Shown in pieces: positions 1-13,699 of a DNA stretch of 64,000 nucleotides (positions within the stretch are counted from its first letter, which is position 1; the number at the start of each line of letters is the position of its first letter). The position numbers were made by a program, and so were the translations under genes. The stretch lies in assembly GCA_030141605.1 (NCBI GenBank), contig JAQGDQ010000205.1, forward strand, positions 188,001 through 252,000. The letters are read 5' to 3'. This stretch comes from Tubiluchus corallicola (taxonomy: Eukaryota > Priapulida > Priapulimorpha > Priapulimorphida > Tubiluchidae). Under the pieces are notes generated by a model. It was not told where the DNA came from. It was given only the letters and a program-made list of their open reading frames with translations, and made no database searches.

Positions 1-983
1 TTATTCAGCAATAGAAGATCTAAATAACTATTTGCCATTAATGTGAGCTGATCTTTAAGTCTTATGGGTCTGAAGAGATTTCTGAGAAATTAGTGTTGGC
101 TCGTGTATAGGCACTGTGGAACTGCAGCACCCCCTGTTTTCACTAAATATTTTCAATTCAATATAATGAGTCTTTTTTCTTTAATTTTTTCATTTCACTT
201 GTACATACTTGTTGTAAATCCTTGTACAGAACCAGAGCACGTGACAGAACTGTGTGCTTTACAACTCCAGCGATGGAGTGTTTGGCTGTTGTGTGCATGT
301 GACCATGTGCACATGTCTGAGATAAGAAACTGCATACTAGGTAGAGAGAGCACTACCGACCCTGTTGTGCAAGTAGTGCTTCTTTTTGACTTAGCGTGTG
401 TTATGCTTAAACACCATGTACCATATTCTTGAATGTGATAAACTGCAGAATTAGACGATTATCCTGCTTCCGCCTATTCTATTTAATTCATAGCTTTTTT
501 TGGTTCTTTTATTTTACAGAAATTTTTAATAATTTAATCATGGCTTTCTTGCATCCCAAGAAATAATAAAAAATTCTGAAGCAACTCCCCCACTATAATC
601 TCTGCTATGAGCCGTCGCTGTTAAAAATTTTGTCTAGTGAACAAATATTCATGTTATTATCTTGGTATTTAAAATTAGTGCTGTTGCTGTTTAAAAAGGT
701 TTTGATACCAGTTAGTTACATTTCCTGACCAGTTAATATTGTAAATAAGTAAGTAAAATTTTTATTTCAAACTAAAAGTTCGTAGAATACACATAATACA
801 TATACACATAAAATTTACATAAAGAATGATTTACACAGATATATGTCAGATATGATAATATAGCTGAAACTCTTCTGTAGTTTTCCTTAGACATTGTGCG
901 ATTTGTGCACCTACTAAATAATACTAATTTCGTAATGTATATCGAGTTCTAGTGGGCAAGTAAGAGTAATCCGTGGACGCGAC
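1..983. other. Intergenic / 5' flank of DCAF11
   Basis: AT-rich sequence with no exon I can recognise. An open frame at 103-432 has no family resemblance and no splice or coding signature, so I do not call it. The last ~80 bases before the ATG at 984 contain several CG dinucleotides and probably hold the DCAF11 promoter and 5' UTR, but I see no defined core element. Confidence 0.5.
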
Positions 984-3900
984 ATGGGGATTGGTCGCTT
1001 GTTGGACATGTCTGATGATGACGACGAAGAGGAGGATGAAGATTTTGTTCCCGCTGCTGGTGATCCTAATGGTATGTTACCTCAGAATCTTAAAAATGTG
1101 GCCTTTTCCATTGAATTTGCATAGCATTTACTGCTACTTATAATGCAGAAGCATTAATACTTTCTGCACAAAATGAGATATCTCAAACCTTGCATTTTTT
1201 GCTTGATCGTAGAATTAAAAACCAGTTGCCGTTCATTTAATATTTGAACCCTGTTTTAGTTTCTTTTGTCTATTTGCAGTTCAAGTTGACCCAGACACAA
1301 AAAATATAGATGTAAGTTTCTTTTTTTATAACTTAACCACTTTCACATCACATTTTATTAGTGTAGAAGCAAGGGGACTAGCGTGAGAGTAAGTGGATAC
1401 GGTGACAAGTTTTCATGCTGGCTACAGCTTACTATTTTGCGACTGGTGTTGACACATTGCTTTTTTACTGCGTTTGTCACTTCACGTCCTTAATAATTTA
1501 AAATGAACATGCCATGTGGTCGTGACTTTAAGGCAATGTGCAATATCACATTTCTATTGCTAGAAACTTCCTATTGTACATTGAAATATGCTGAACTTCC
1601 TGAAAGCCTTTATCTTTCTTTTAAAGATCATCTCAGTTATTCAGCTCTTTTTTGGATTTGACGTTTTGCGTTTTTCTTGTCGCCTTCTTATTTTAATTGA
1701 AAAATGCTTTTAATCTTTTGAAGTCATATTTGCCACCATATTAACTCTCTGTTTTAAACTATTTCTTAGCATTTTATATGGCTGTTTAAGTTGTAGTACA
1801 TGCAGAACAAACCGCACAAAGTTTAGCTATATTAAGTAAATGGGCAACCTGAATTGTTTTTGCATTGTTTCTTTGTTTAGGATCATGAAATAAGGCAACA
1901 AGTTTTGTTGCATACAGGTCAACATTGTAAGCACAGATGTACAAGAAGCTTTCCAGGAATTCTTTATGAAGTAGGTGCTTTGTAATTTATTATATTCATT
2001 GTCATACATAGTGTTAAAGTAAGACAGGATGATTTTTCAAGTGTTTCTGACAAATTATTGATTAAAAATTTAATTAATTGTGGCCAAGCCCAACTATTGA
2101 TGACATCACAAACAAACACAGTTTTCAACGGCATAAATATTCCACAAGCTTGTTGCACTTGTTTGCAAAAGCAAAAATTGAAATACGGCACTCCTGTAAG
2201 ATATTGTTGTACTAAAACTAGGCTTTCAAATTTCAAATTTACTGCTTTGCTTATACTTTGACCTTACCTTGTGTCAAACTCGTAAGTGGCGCTAGTGTAA
2301 AACAGTTTTAGATAACACTGCGTAAAGTTTGAAAAAATAAGCATTTGAAGTACACTCTTCACTAACTAAGCAAAAATTTGACTTAGTTTATATTATCAAT
2401 AATGTGTTGTTTTTTTTGTGAATCAGTCACACTGAGATGGCGATACAGTGTCTCTTTACCAGTTGATGTGAATATTTTAAATTATTAGGAATTTTCTTTT
2501 CTAATTACATAAGTCTTTCAAGCAGGTAAGCATGATGCTGAGTAATATAACTTGTTTGGAACGTTCTTTGTGATGGATTAAAATTCTCTTTTCTTTCTCT
2601 TTAAAGATGATCACTATGATTGCGTTCTTAGTTTTATTTTTTATTGAGCTGAAATTATTTTACATAAATTATTAACTACATTTATTTAAGGTGCTGTTTG
2701 CATTATAATGATTATATTTCAGCGAGAACTAGGAATAGGAAGATACAACCAACTAACTGCTGGTGATCGGTCGCACATATCGCACACGTAAGCTGATCAA
2801 GGCATTGTTTGATATTAACTCCTTAGGACCATACCACTCAAAATAGGTCTTATATGACATGTAGGACTTTTCTGCTACTGTATGGGCACAAATATAATTA
2901 AATGTTTACAAATTAGATGCTATTCTATTCAGGATGATCTCGGCTATCCAATCATGCTAAACTTTTATAAGTGATTTAACTGGATAAAATTAAGAAAAAT
3001 ACACCCTTCTAACTTAGTCTATTTTATAAGCTGTCTTTCTAGCTTGCTGATGCAGTTTATATACTAAGCTTGTAGTAATCATTTGTTTTAAAATTCTTTC
3101 AGGTTTTTGCCAAATCACATGACCAAGCTTGCAGCATATCATCATAAAGCATTTTGTGGTGAATACTCTCAAGATGGGAACATATTTCTTACTGCTTGTC
3201 AAGGTAAATTGGTGTTTTATTAATGACACTGAATTGTACGATCCATCACCTTCACAGAAACCGGTAAAATTTCTTATATTTTTGTCATTTAAAGTTTCTT
3301 TAGTTACTTCCGGTTTAGTAAATATGAACGAGAGCAACACAGGTTTTATAGTTCTGTAAAAATGTTTGCATTTCTATTTACAGATCAACATATTCGAATA
3401 TATAACACAGAAAATCACAATTTTGAAGAAATAAAGAAAGTCACAGCCAGAGATGTTGGTTGGAGTGTTGTAGATACTGCATTTAGGTAAAGCAATGATA
3501 TTTGTCGATAGCTAAAAATATAAAGTAAATTTATATCACAATCTTTTTGTACTTAATGCTCTATAAAAACTTTATAAGTACATTTAGTATGTTATAGGCA
3601 ATGTGTAAAATTTAGACATTTTATAAAATTCCTAGGCATTTCATATAACACCTGTGGCATTTCATATAACCTAGGCATTTAATGTAACACCTATGCATTT
3701 CAGAGAAAATGTGAAATAAATCTTTTTGCTGTGATTTTTTTTGTGTAATCAAATGCGTAAAGTAACTTTGGCAAAGTGCAAAATGAACATAATTCGTGTT
3801 GAGTCAAACTTTTCCTAGCTATTTGGTACATTACTTAGTCATTGTATAGAATGCACAAAATGATTTAGTAAATGTACTAAACTAAACAAGCTGTTCAAGT

Positions 3901-6900
3901 AAGCCAGTGATTTCATTGTTTTACCATTTTATGATGTGCTAGGCTGTTATGTGTGGAGTGACTGTGTGATCATCTTATTTAGTGTTCATTTGACTTTGTG
4001 TTGTGCCAGGTGTTATATGTTCATCATATTTAGTGTTCATTTGACATTGTGTTGTGCTAGATTGTTATGTGCAGAGTGACTGTGTATTCATCTTATTTGG
4101 TGTTCATTTGACTTTGTGTTGTGCTAGGCTGTTATGTGTGGAGTGACTGTGTGTTCATCTTATTTAGTGTTCATTTGACTTTGTGTTGTGCTGGGCCGTT
4201 ATGTGCGGAGTGACTGTGTGTTCATCTTATTTAGTGTTCATTTGACTTTGTATTGTGCTATGCTGTTATGTGCGGAGTGACTGTGTGTTCATCTTATTTA
4301 GTATTCATTTGACTTTGTGTTGTGCTGGGCTGTTATGTGCGGAGTGACTGTGTGTTCATCTTATTTAGTGTTCATTTGACTTTGTATTGCGCTAGGCTGT
4401 TATGTGCGGAGTGACTGTGTGTTCATCTTATTTAGTGTTCATTTGACTTTGTGTTGTGCTAGGCTGTTATGTGCGGAGTGACTGTGTGTTCATCTTATTT
4501 GGTGTTCATTTGACTTTGTGTTGTGCTAGGCTGTTATGTGCGGAGTGACTGTGTGTTCATCTTATTTAGTGTTCATTTGACTTTGTGATGTGCTAGGCTG
4601 TTATGTGAGGAGTAACTGTTATAAATGCTTTTAAAACAGAATTCAAAATGTTCATTACTCATCTCAGATGAGGATGACAGAGTTAGTTGTTAGAAAAAAT
4701 CATGAAAATCCAGCTAGAATGAAAGACAAAAAATGTTAATGCACATGTGAATTTCTATGTTCAGTGATCTTGACGATCTGGCTATGCTTATTGTCGATCA
4801 AAATTACTAAGATAAGGGTGTCTGTGTAGTGACAATGCTGTCTTCGTACCAATGTGGCACCTAGGATGTCTATAACAATTGACTGACTTTGCAGGTTTTC
4901 TTGACAGTCAGGATAGACTTGATGTTAAAATTTAACGTGATTAGTAAACTTTGAGAGGGGTGGGGGGCCAACAACTGTGAATATTATCGTAACAACTTAG
5001 GCTTGATTCTTTACTAATTAAACGTTTTTCTATTATTATGTGCAATAGCTTTATTTAAAAAGTCATAATATTCTTCATGCAAACAAGTATCAGCTGCCAG
5101 TTCATCAAGATATTTGATCATTAAATTTTTTATGAATTCGTAATTGCTGGGGTTATGTACGCATTTTTTGGGTTTTTGATTTTTATCAGCAAACTCAAAG
5201 AGTCATAAACTTAGTCTATTCGAATTTTTTTGCCCTAAGTTTGGAATATAACTGCACGCTGTATGTTCAATTTCTATAAGGTAAATGTGAAGTAGATATC
5301 AAGAAAGTTATAAAAAAACATCTAAATCATTTTTAATTAAACTGAAACTACAGACATGCTTGTTTTCTCAAGGCATTTTTTTTAAATAATTAATGAGCTG
5401 CTCATAAGTCACTGTAAGCTTGTTGTGACATGAAAGGACTAATCAAAGAAGCACCCCACTGACTAAACAACACTAGCTGTAAATAAGAATGCAAGATTTT
5501 CTTTGACCATGCCATATTTTTGCTTATATTAACTGGAATTGCTTACTGTCTGTTTACCCAGATAAGGTCTTTACCATTTTCTTGATGCAAGTGCATCTAC
5601 AAAACATAGGTAATACAATGAGTACATCGAACATTTGCTCTTTATTTTCAGCCCTGATGGAAATTTCCTGATATACTCAAGCTGGTCTGAGTTCAGTGAG
5701 TACAAACCATTGTGTCAAAGAGGGGACACTTATCTCAAACTGTTTAATGTATGTTTTGCTATTTAACACGAAGGCAACACAACAAACACTTAAATATTTA
5801 AACGATTGTCTTCTTCTTGAGTGTTTTCTAATTGTTGGTTAAACTGTTGTCACGACATGTTTAGTGTATTTTGAGGGTAAACGATAATTTTTTCGTACTT
5901 TGTAGTTCATATGTGCAACATACACGGTGTTTTGGATACTCATGTAGCCCTAGATTTGAGGCCATCTGAACGACGTTTCTGTGTGTTTTCATTACAGTTC
6001 TCAACAGATAATACCGAGATACTGGCTGGGTAAGTTCACCTGTTGTCACTGTTAAAGTTGAATCACAAAAGTTCAATCTAATTTAACTTTTTCAAATGAT
6101 GAGTTGGTATTTCTAGCTTGTCAATTGTATTGTCTGTTCTTTTTACAATGTATATCTCTGTGGAAAAAACTTTTAACAAATACTGAACAACTGTCTGTGA
6201 AGTAGCATCACCAACTAGCAAAAAAGTTGTTAAACATTTTTGTTCAGTAATGCAGTATGTGGAGTTTACTGATATTACAGTGTTTAATGTGCATTGTGTG
6301 GGTAGCTTTTCTGCTTTTCTTCAAAGTACTTTGTGTTATTACAAAATGTATATCACAATACGCAGAATGTGTGGCAATTACAAGTGTACTTACAGTTCTT
6401 ACACACATTGCATTCATACCTAAGTTTAAGAATGTTTATTGATCACAAGCAAGCAGCAGAGATTTATGTACAGAATTTCAATGTTAATTTTGTAAAGGAA
6501 TACACTGATCATTCTGTTTAACAGTGGAGGTATATAATAAATAAATGAAAATGAAACGAAAAAAACAATAATCATTAATTATTATGTTTTAGAGCCAATG
6601 ATGGCTGTGTGTACATATATGATCGTGAGCGGAATGAGAGAACATTGAAGGTGATTATTAAATCTCGAAATGTAGACATCTTAGTACAGTTGTAGTATCA
6701 CAGACAGTTATTATTATTTATCAAGAATGTAACTAAGTGAATTTCATAAGGCTTTGTTATTTGAGAGTCTCTGAAATAACTATTTAGTTCGAATTGTATT
6801 TTTCTCATTGTTTGGTTTTTGGTAATAAGAACTCGTAAGTGGCCATTAGTATTTTAAAATGTAAAAGTAATTGCTTTAAGCAATGAGCGCTTTCATTGTA

Positions 6901-9900
6901 ATAATGGTATCAGTAATCTGTTGACAAAAATGGATTTATTTAACATAACTTCCAAGATTTTAGGTGGCTCTACTAACTACAGCCACGTAAAGTACTGTGA
7001 TCAAGTAATGGTTGAAAATACCAGATTTATAAGGACGTATTAACAATGCGTTTGTTAAGAAAGTATGAAATTCACAGTTAAATCAAAAGAAAAAAGGTCT
7101 TTCTGCTTTAAATAATATGCTCTATCTTTTAATCTGTTCAAAGGTGGATTCTCATGATGATGATGTCAATAGCATTGCCTTTGCGGATTTCACCTCCCAG
7201 ATTTTGTATAGTGGTGGCGACGATGGCCTAATCAAAGTATGTAAAAACTAGTTTATCTGTTCACCATATTTACTTAGGAACATATATATTTCCTCTGACC
7301 ATTTTATAATAGCATACTTTGAATGGCATAGCTCAATTTGCAAGCAAGCTGGTCTATGATACTTCTTTTGACTTTACAGTTACAGCTACTGCTGAATGGT
7401 TTTGCTTTCTTTTTGTTTTGGGTTTGTCACAGCTATTTTTACAATTGCAAGTTAAATACATATGTAGAGAGAAGAGCTTCTTCTTGCATTTAGTGGAGCA
7501 GGTAGACTTGTGCATTCTGTACCAGGATTCAAAGATTCAAGACTGCTTAGTTTGGAGATGTCCACCTCTTTACTAAGTGAGTCCTGTATTTACCAGGATC
7601 AACTTCAGGGAGCTGATTTGTTGGATATGTGAATCTGTGTTGGTTTAACATAGTTTTATTAAACTTAGCTGTATTAGAGAATAAATTACAGAAACAATGA
7701 GAATTAGCCAGAAACAGTATGAGACAGGATAACGTGTGAAAATATTTAAGCAGGATATTGTTTTGTAACAATAAATGTAAGCCAGGGTATTTTCATAGAT
7801 ATTTGCAATTGAAATTATTTTGCTGTGGCTATAGATAACTGCTAAACTATCCTTCTTATTTAAGTTGTTTTTACCATTGTCATGTTAGTTTATTAGGCTA
7901 AATATTAGCTTATTCAGATCATTTGGTTTTCATGTGTTGTTATACACTTTTTGTGTTGTTATAATTACCAAACAGTACACAACTGTTTGTTGTATCCTGA
8001 ATGCATCTTTCACTAGGTCAATGCTTAATAACTGATGAAACTTCTTAGTGGCGAATTGACTGATTAAGCATTCTGTAGCATCTTATAAAGTTGGAGTCCT
8101 CAAATTTTTGCACTAATTTAAAATATTTAGTCATGGATAAGTGAGGGCTAACAATTTTGCAAAAAAATTGCTTTTTTACTTTCACGATAATGGTTAGCAA
8201 TATGCAAAATTTTCTCCAAGTAGCAAACAATCAAAATGATGGGTAGCGAAAAGTACTAAATTGAAAAGGCCAAAACACTTTATGTATTCATGTGCTGTGG
8301 TTGCGACAAAAAGGTGAAGGCTGCATTATAGAATATTAACAACATTTAGCATTGTACATATATGTTATATACTACTATGTACATACTTTGCATGTAGGTA
8401 TGGGATAGGAGAACATTGTCTGAGAATGATCCACACCCGGTTGGTGTTTTAGCTGGTCACGCGGACGGAATTACTTTCATTGATTCTAAGGTCTGTGTGT
8501 TATTGTGCACTTTTGAACTTATTGAGTAACTTGTTATTTCTTGTGTATGGGATTTGTGCATATTTATAATCATGTTGAATATTTGACATAACTGTTTTTT
8601 GTGCAGCTGTGATCTATTACAGCTACATTTAAAGTTGTATTAGAACACAAAGTTATTAGTATTTATTGATTATTGTTATGATTTTGTTTAGATATTTTCA
8701 AATAAGGTTATATAATCTCTTAGTGCATGTTTGCATGACAATTATAAGGGTAATAAAGCATACATCTGTTGTATTCACCAATTCACTGTGGTCATGTTTG
8801 TCCAGAAAATATATAAACATATGACAAGCTGAAATTGGGAATTAGTAAATAGTGTTTCTTTTGCCCACTTAAATAAGCACTTTGAATAAAAATAATTGCA
8901 TCAGCTAATAACTTCATGACTTCTAATTGAGATTTTTTCAAACTCTTTTTATCTTGTGAAGAATTTATACCCTCATTTCAAATGTATGCACATACTGCAG
9001 TGTCTAATGTCTAATAACCTAAACCATTTTGTTAAACTACTTGTAAAACATTAACGTCTTTGCCTCTTTTGGACAATACATTATCATTGAACATTAAAAA
9101 TTTTTATTTAATACACTGACAAAAGTTATTTCAACATGTTGTAGGGTGACGCACGGTACCTGATAAGTAATTGCAAAGACCAAACAATTAAGCTGTGGGA
9201 TGTTAGACGTTTTGCATCAGAAGATGCACAAACGGCTACTAAGAAAGCTGTGTCAAAACAAACATGGGATTACAGATGGCAGAGTGTACCAAGACGCAGT
9301 AAGTTTGCTATTATGTTCCTTTACACTTTGCTTGGTACCTTTTTGTTATTAACAAAACTCGAATATGCTTAGGACTAGTCATGGATTAGCCATGTAAATA
9401 TTGTTTGTGTACCAAATAAATTTATGTTTACCAACATGGTAGTATAACCTAAAATTGTTTCGTTAATATGAATTTACTGATGTGAAAAAACTTGCCAAGT
9501 TGTCAAGGCATGTATGAGTGTATTAAAATTTAGGGTGGGATTTAATTTTTATAGATTTCGTACTAACCTGTTATTTACAAAATCAGATGGTTTAGCATAT
9601 GCTCAATTAAAATTCATTGAGGCAAACGTTGTGTGGTAAACTAAAATCAGACCCCAATAATTTTTTTTGCTAAATAAAATACTAACAATGTCTAGCATAC
9701 TTTCAGTGAATTTTACAATATTTGCGTACATGTGTAACATGCTACTGCTACCCATATGGTTGATGTATTAAGACTCCAGAGAATATTCAGTCATTATGAA
9801 CCTTTTTGCACAGGACAATATTTGTGAAACCTGCTTCTAATTGCTCTCAAAGTATTTGTAATCCATTATTTACATTTTTTGGAATGCAATGTATTTGTAT

Positions 9901-11124
9901 TTAAATGTATAAATTTTAGTCACTGACTTTATCCTTTTGTTATTTACCATTGTCTTCTGTACATTTTCATAGTTCTGCTATCACTATATTTCATTTTTTT
10001 CTGTTCTAGTGTTAAGAAACACAAGTATTGCCGGTGATACGTCGCTTATGACATACAGAGGTCATTGCGTCCTGCACACTTTAATTCGTTCCTATTTTTC
10101 ACCAATGCATACCACAGGCCAGCGATATATAATTACTGGTTGCGCAACTGGAAGCTTCTTGAGTGAGTATTTTCAAGAACACGCAGTACACATCAATGCA
10201 TACTTATAAATAATTAGGACTTCTGGCTAATTTGTATTTTGCAAAGTCTCTCTGCTACAAGTCAGTCAAATACAAGTTCGAAAGTAACAGAGATGTTGAT
10301 GGTGGATGAAACATATTGCCACATACTATAACATTATTATATTCAGTCGTGTGTTGAAATGAAATGGCAGGTTTTTAAAACAGTAAGGTTATTCTGACAG
10401 GCTGAACAGAAAATGCGTGCATCTCCGTTTGCTGCAAAATCATGTGTATGTGGTACAGTTTAATCTCACATAATTGTATTTTTGCAGTTTATGACATTTT
10501 AACTGGAAAAATAGTTTCCAAGCAGAAACAGCACAGGTCATGCGTGCGTGATGTTTCATGGCATCCGTATGAGAACAACATTATAACGTCTTCGGTATGT
10601 AACTGTTGCATTATGCAAGCTTTCGAATTCTGCATGTAAAAAGTGCCTCTAGCAGTTGTTTTTTGAAAATTTGTAATTTATGTGATGTAATGTAATTTGT
10701 AAGAACTAGTCATTCTGAATAATTAGCATAATTTCTGACACTATTAGCGTGCATTTGACTATATTTGATCTAAAGTTCTACTTAATAGTCATCAAATATG
10801 TGGGCTAGTTAGTATTTACATGTATAGCACAACGTTTGACTAATGATAATATACTATGGCATACCTGTTCATGATTTTTAACTGAAATTGATTTTTGGCT
10901 GCCAAGATTTTTCGTAGAATAATATGGTAGTAAGTGGTATGTATTTGTTGGAAATGGTGAAATTTGTCGTGTTTCAGTGGGATGGAATAATTGGGCGATG
11001 GGAATACCATTCTCCAGAAGCAGGTGGCGAGAATAAGGATGAATCCAAAATGGAATGTAATGAAGGATTCTTCCCATTAAGACGAAGTCTCCGACTTAGG
11101 CAACAACGTGAGAGAGATTGCTAA
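984..11124 (+). CDS. DCAF11: DCAF11 (WDR23) orthologue, WD40 substrate receptor of CUL4-DDB1 E3 ligase
   Basis: Coding exons read as 984-1071, 1280-1311, 1881-1970, 2723-2787, 3103-3203, 3384-3486, 5652-5695, 5906-6029, 6593-6650, 7144-7236, 8398-8490, 9145-9298, 10010-10162, 10488-10594, 10978-11124. They sum to 1452 nt (483 aa plus stop), all with GT/AG ends and matching phases. The N-terminus is short and acidic (DDDDEEEDEDF). The rest follows human DCAF11 almost block by block: FLPN, KAFCGEYSQDGNIF, ARDVGWSV, YSSWSEF, ALDLRPSERRF, GANDGCVYIYDRE, SGGDDGLIKVWDRR, LAGHADGITFIDSKGDARYL, IKLWDVRRF, SSLMTYRGH, CVRDVSWHP and a final WDG blade. The IKVWDRR and IKLWDVRR motifs match the DWD-box type that docks DDB1. 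Known role of the family: recruits substrates such as NRF2/SKN-1 for ubiquitination. The C-terminal tail is basic (RRSLRLRQQRERDC) and differs from vertebrates. Upstream 5' UTR exons cannot be excluded. Confidence 0.95.
3590..3715. repeat. Short degenerate tandem repeat in DCAF11 intron 6
   Basis: A phrase resembling ggcatttcatataacacct recurs about four times with a ~20-25 bp period (near 3636, 3656, 3674, 3693). It lies within the longest DCAF11 intron. Confidence 0.45.
3938..4617. repeat. 67-bp minisatellite, about 10 copies, DCAF11 intron 6
   Basis: The phrase gttatgtgcggagtgactgt recurs at a constant 67-bp step (for example the atgtgcggag core at 4201, 4268 and 4335), followed each time by ttcatcttatttagtgttc. 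The first two copies are more diverged and partly deleted; the inner copies differ by only a few bases. It lies wholly in the intron between exons 6 and 7. Confidence 0.9.
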
Positions 11125-11754
11125 AATTGTGCCTGAGATCGCTTGTTATCTGAAGCTGTGTGCAAATTTACTTGAAAATTTCCACTCTCACCTGTAAGTC
11201 AAACCAGAACTAACAGGACCAACTGTACCGTCCTCTAGCAATATTTACGTGTATCAACACATGACGAGCAATGATGCCCTGTGAACTATCACAGTGCTGC
11301 CAATACTGAGCTTGTTGAAAACGTATTGGAAAATTCTTGCCTGGGTTTGTGTGTGGTCCTTGGCAGTGCTTGATTTACCATTAATGAGTATAATAATAGT
11401 GTTTCACAATAATGCATTGTGCTATAATAGAAAGAATTTAAAGTAGTTCGTATGCCATTTTATATGTACTTGTAAAGTGAATGTTTATAAGGTGTAGTGT
11501 TTATAACGTCACACTCATGATGATCAGGCTATGTGAGTATAATACTTTTCCAGAATTTTTTGCAAATCAATTACATGTAAATATCTGAGTAAGTGTTTTT
11601 GCAAATCTTCTATGCAATTTGCCATTTGTTTGTCTTGTACTATATTAATTTGCCTTTTTCTTTGCTATAAAGTCAAGTCATGTTTAAAGCGTTATTTGCT
11701 ACACAGTGTCTAGTTTATCTTCTATCACTGCATGTTTTCTGCATAACTCATGTT

Positions 11755-12295
11755 AGTGATTGACAGGACCGACAGACAGACCGGACAGGTAATTCTATGC
11801 TTGGCTTATTGTCTCTGAGCTTGAATGATGTCCTACCTGTGTGCAAAGTATCAATTTCCTACATTACTCCAGAGCCGATGAAAAGTGGCAACAGTCGGAC
11901 AGATGGACAGACAGTTGGAACCAATAGTTCTATAATCACTGCCAGATGCCTATTACAGCAGTAAGCATATTTTTACTATATCATATATTTGTTGTGCGCA
12001 GATCTTTGAAAAATTGTAAAAAAATCAAATCTGCACCTACTGGTCCAAATATAAATAGCCTTTGAGTCTGAACGATGCCTTACTCTTGCACAAGGTATTG
12101 TATATGTACTGTACTTCAGTGTGAAGAAAAAGTGATGATAGAGAGAGAGACAAACAGAACCAGCTCTTCTATAGATCTTCAGTTCTATAGGTGCTGGCAC
12201 TTCGTTGGGGCAGTACTCCAGGGCTGAGAAAAAGTGGGTGGACTGACAGACGGAACCGATAATTCTATAGTTGTTCACATCGTTGGGGCAAGTAT
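11755..12295. repeat. Degenerate tandem repeat rich in gacagac and aattctatag
   Basis: About three diverged units of 100-190 bp each contain a gacagac/ggacagac run, then ggaaccgataattctatag or a close variant, then a tgaatgatgtcctac or gaacgatgccttac phrase, and an actccagagc or actccagggc phrase. Copies are too diverged to give one period. It lies downstream of DCAF11. Confidence 0.5.
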
Positions 12296-13145
12296 AAAGA
12301 AATCTTAGAATGTACGAATTTGCGTAATAATGGTATCGACAACTTTTGTAGTCAATTATTGTGCAATAGTGCTAAATGTGTCATTAAGCATTGTCTATGC
12401 TCATATTATGCAGCTGTGATTGGTAAATAGTGGCCTGTATTGTAAATTGTAATAGTTATTATCAGTCGTCTTTTGCTATACTTGTGTGTACGTACGTATG
12501 AATTTTAAAGCGTAGTCAGAATGTAGCTTCTTTTATCATTTTGTTTAACTTTATTCAGTGTTGGACTTTTGACTAGGCATCATGGAATGTTTTTTGTCAA
12601 CATACAAAGAAAAATCATACTAGTAATAGAAAATCTTCGTATGACTTAAAATTTATGCAATTGAAAATGAATTAATCATGAAAATTATGATGGTTTTATT
12701 TCATCAGATGCAAAGTAGGTTGAATTATTTTACATGCAGTTTGGCAAACTGACTTTGTCAGTTTTAATAATGGCTATCATTGTGTTTGGAAAGTTTCTTT
12801 TTTGTTTTGACAGTGATTAATCAAGTTGATTAGACAAAATGTTGCCCAATTTTTTTTTTCATTCTTGTATATCTGATAAGATAAAGTTTTTTAATTGATT
12901 TTTCTATGAAAAGAAATTATTTTGGTAAATCTTAACAAGTGCCCGCATTAGTCTTCTTCTACGTAATTTGTAATAAACGTAACAGAACTATCTTGAATTA
13001 TTGCACTTGTCATGTTACTGTATTGAAAATTACATTGGGGTCATGCTTGGATTTTGCATTGTTAAGGTCATTCACTGTTTTAATGGTGGTAAATTAAGAA
13101 CTCATCTGTATTGTTGATATTTAGTTTGTTATTAATTTTCTCTTG

Positions 13146-13151
13146 AATAAA
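13146..13151 (+). terminator. Candidate poly(A) signal, DCAF11
   Basis: AATAAA about 2 kb after the stop codon, the last hexamer before the minus-strand retroelement. An earlier one is at 12972-12977. Usage is inferred only. Confidence 0.3.
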
Positions 13152-13699
13152 CTTTAAAAAGTTACAAAAATACTTTGGCTGTTTTGAAGTGATGTTGTTT
13201 TTGTATATACATATATATTGTATTTTTTAAGTCCACAACTTGCGCACTGACGCACGTGCGTCCACATATATAATTTCTTAAATTAAAATTTTTTAGCAGC
13301 AAACCAAGAAGCACATCAACTCTTGTTTGTTTGCGCAATAGTGAGCTTAGCTTTAAACTAGTGAACTTACTTGAGGAAATAGCTTCTAGCAACCACAAAA
13401 TGGTCTAAAAGCTGTGTCCGGTAGGAAAAATTAGCACGCACACAACCTTATTAAATATTGTATGAACAGTGGGCGGGCTGTAAACTTAACAGTCTCAAAT
13501 CAGTTTTATGTTTGGCCATCCACATTTCCACATTTTGCCAGATAGTTAATCTTGGTAAATGACTACTACAATAGAATACAATGAATGTTACCTAGATAAA
13601 TGTAGGTAAAATCTATTTATTAAAATAGAATTTTTCACGCTTGAGGAAGTCTATGTACCAGAACTCGGGTCTCATTTGAGGCCTCCAAAATGCGCTCGT

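Larger units (their letters stand above)
11125..13690. other. DCAF11 3' flank / likely long 3' UTR
   Basis: No further exon is recognisable. AATAAA hexamers occur at 12972-12977 and 13146-13151 and could end a ~2-kb 3' UTR. The stretch also holds the degenerate repeat described at 11755-12295. Transcript ends cannot be fixed from sequence alone. Confidence 0.4.

Noticed and set aside
103-432. 109-codon plus-strand frame near the left edge
   Set aside because: No recognisable domain or homologue and no splice context; ordinary chance frame.
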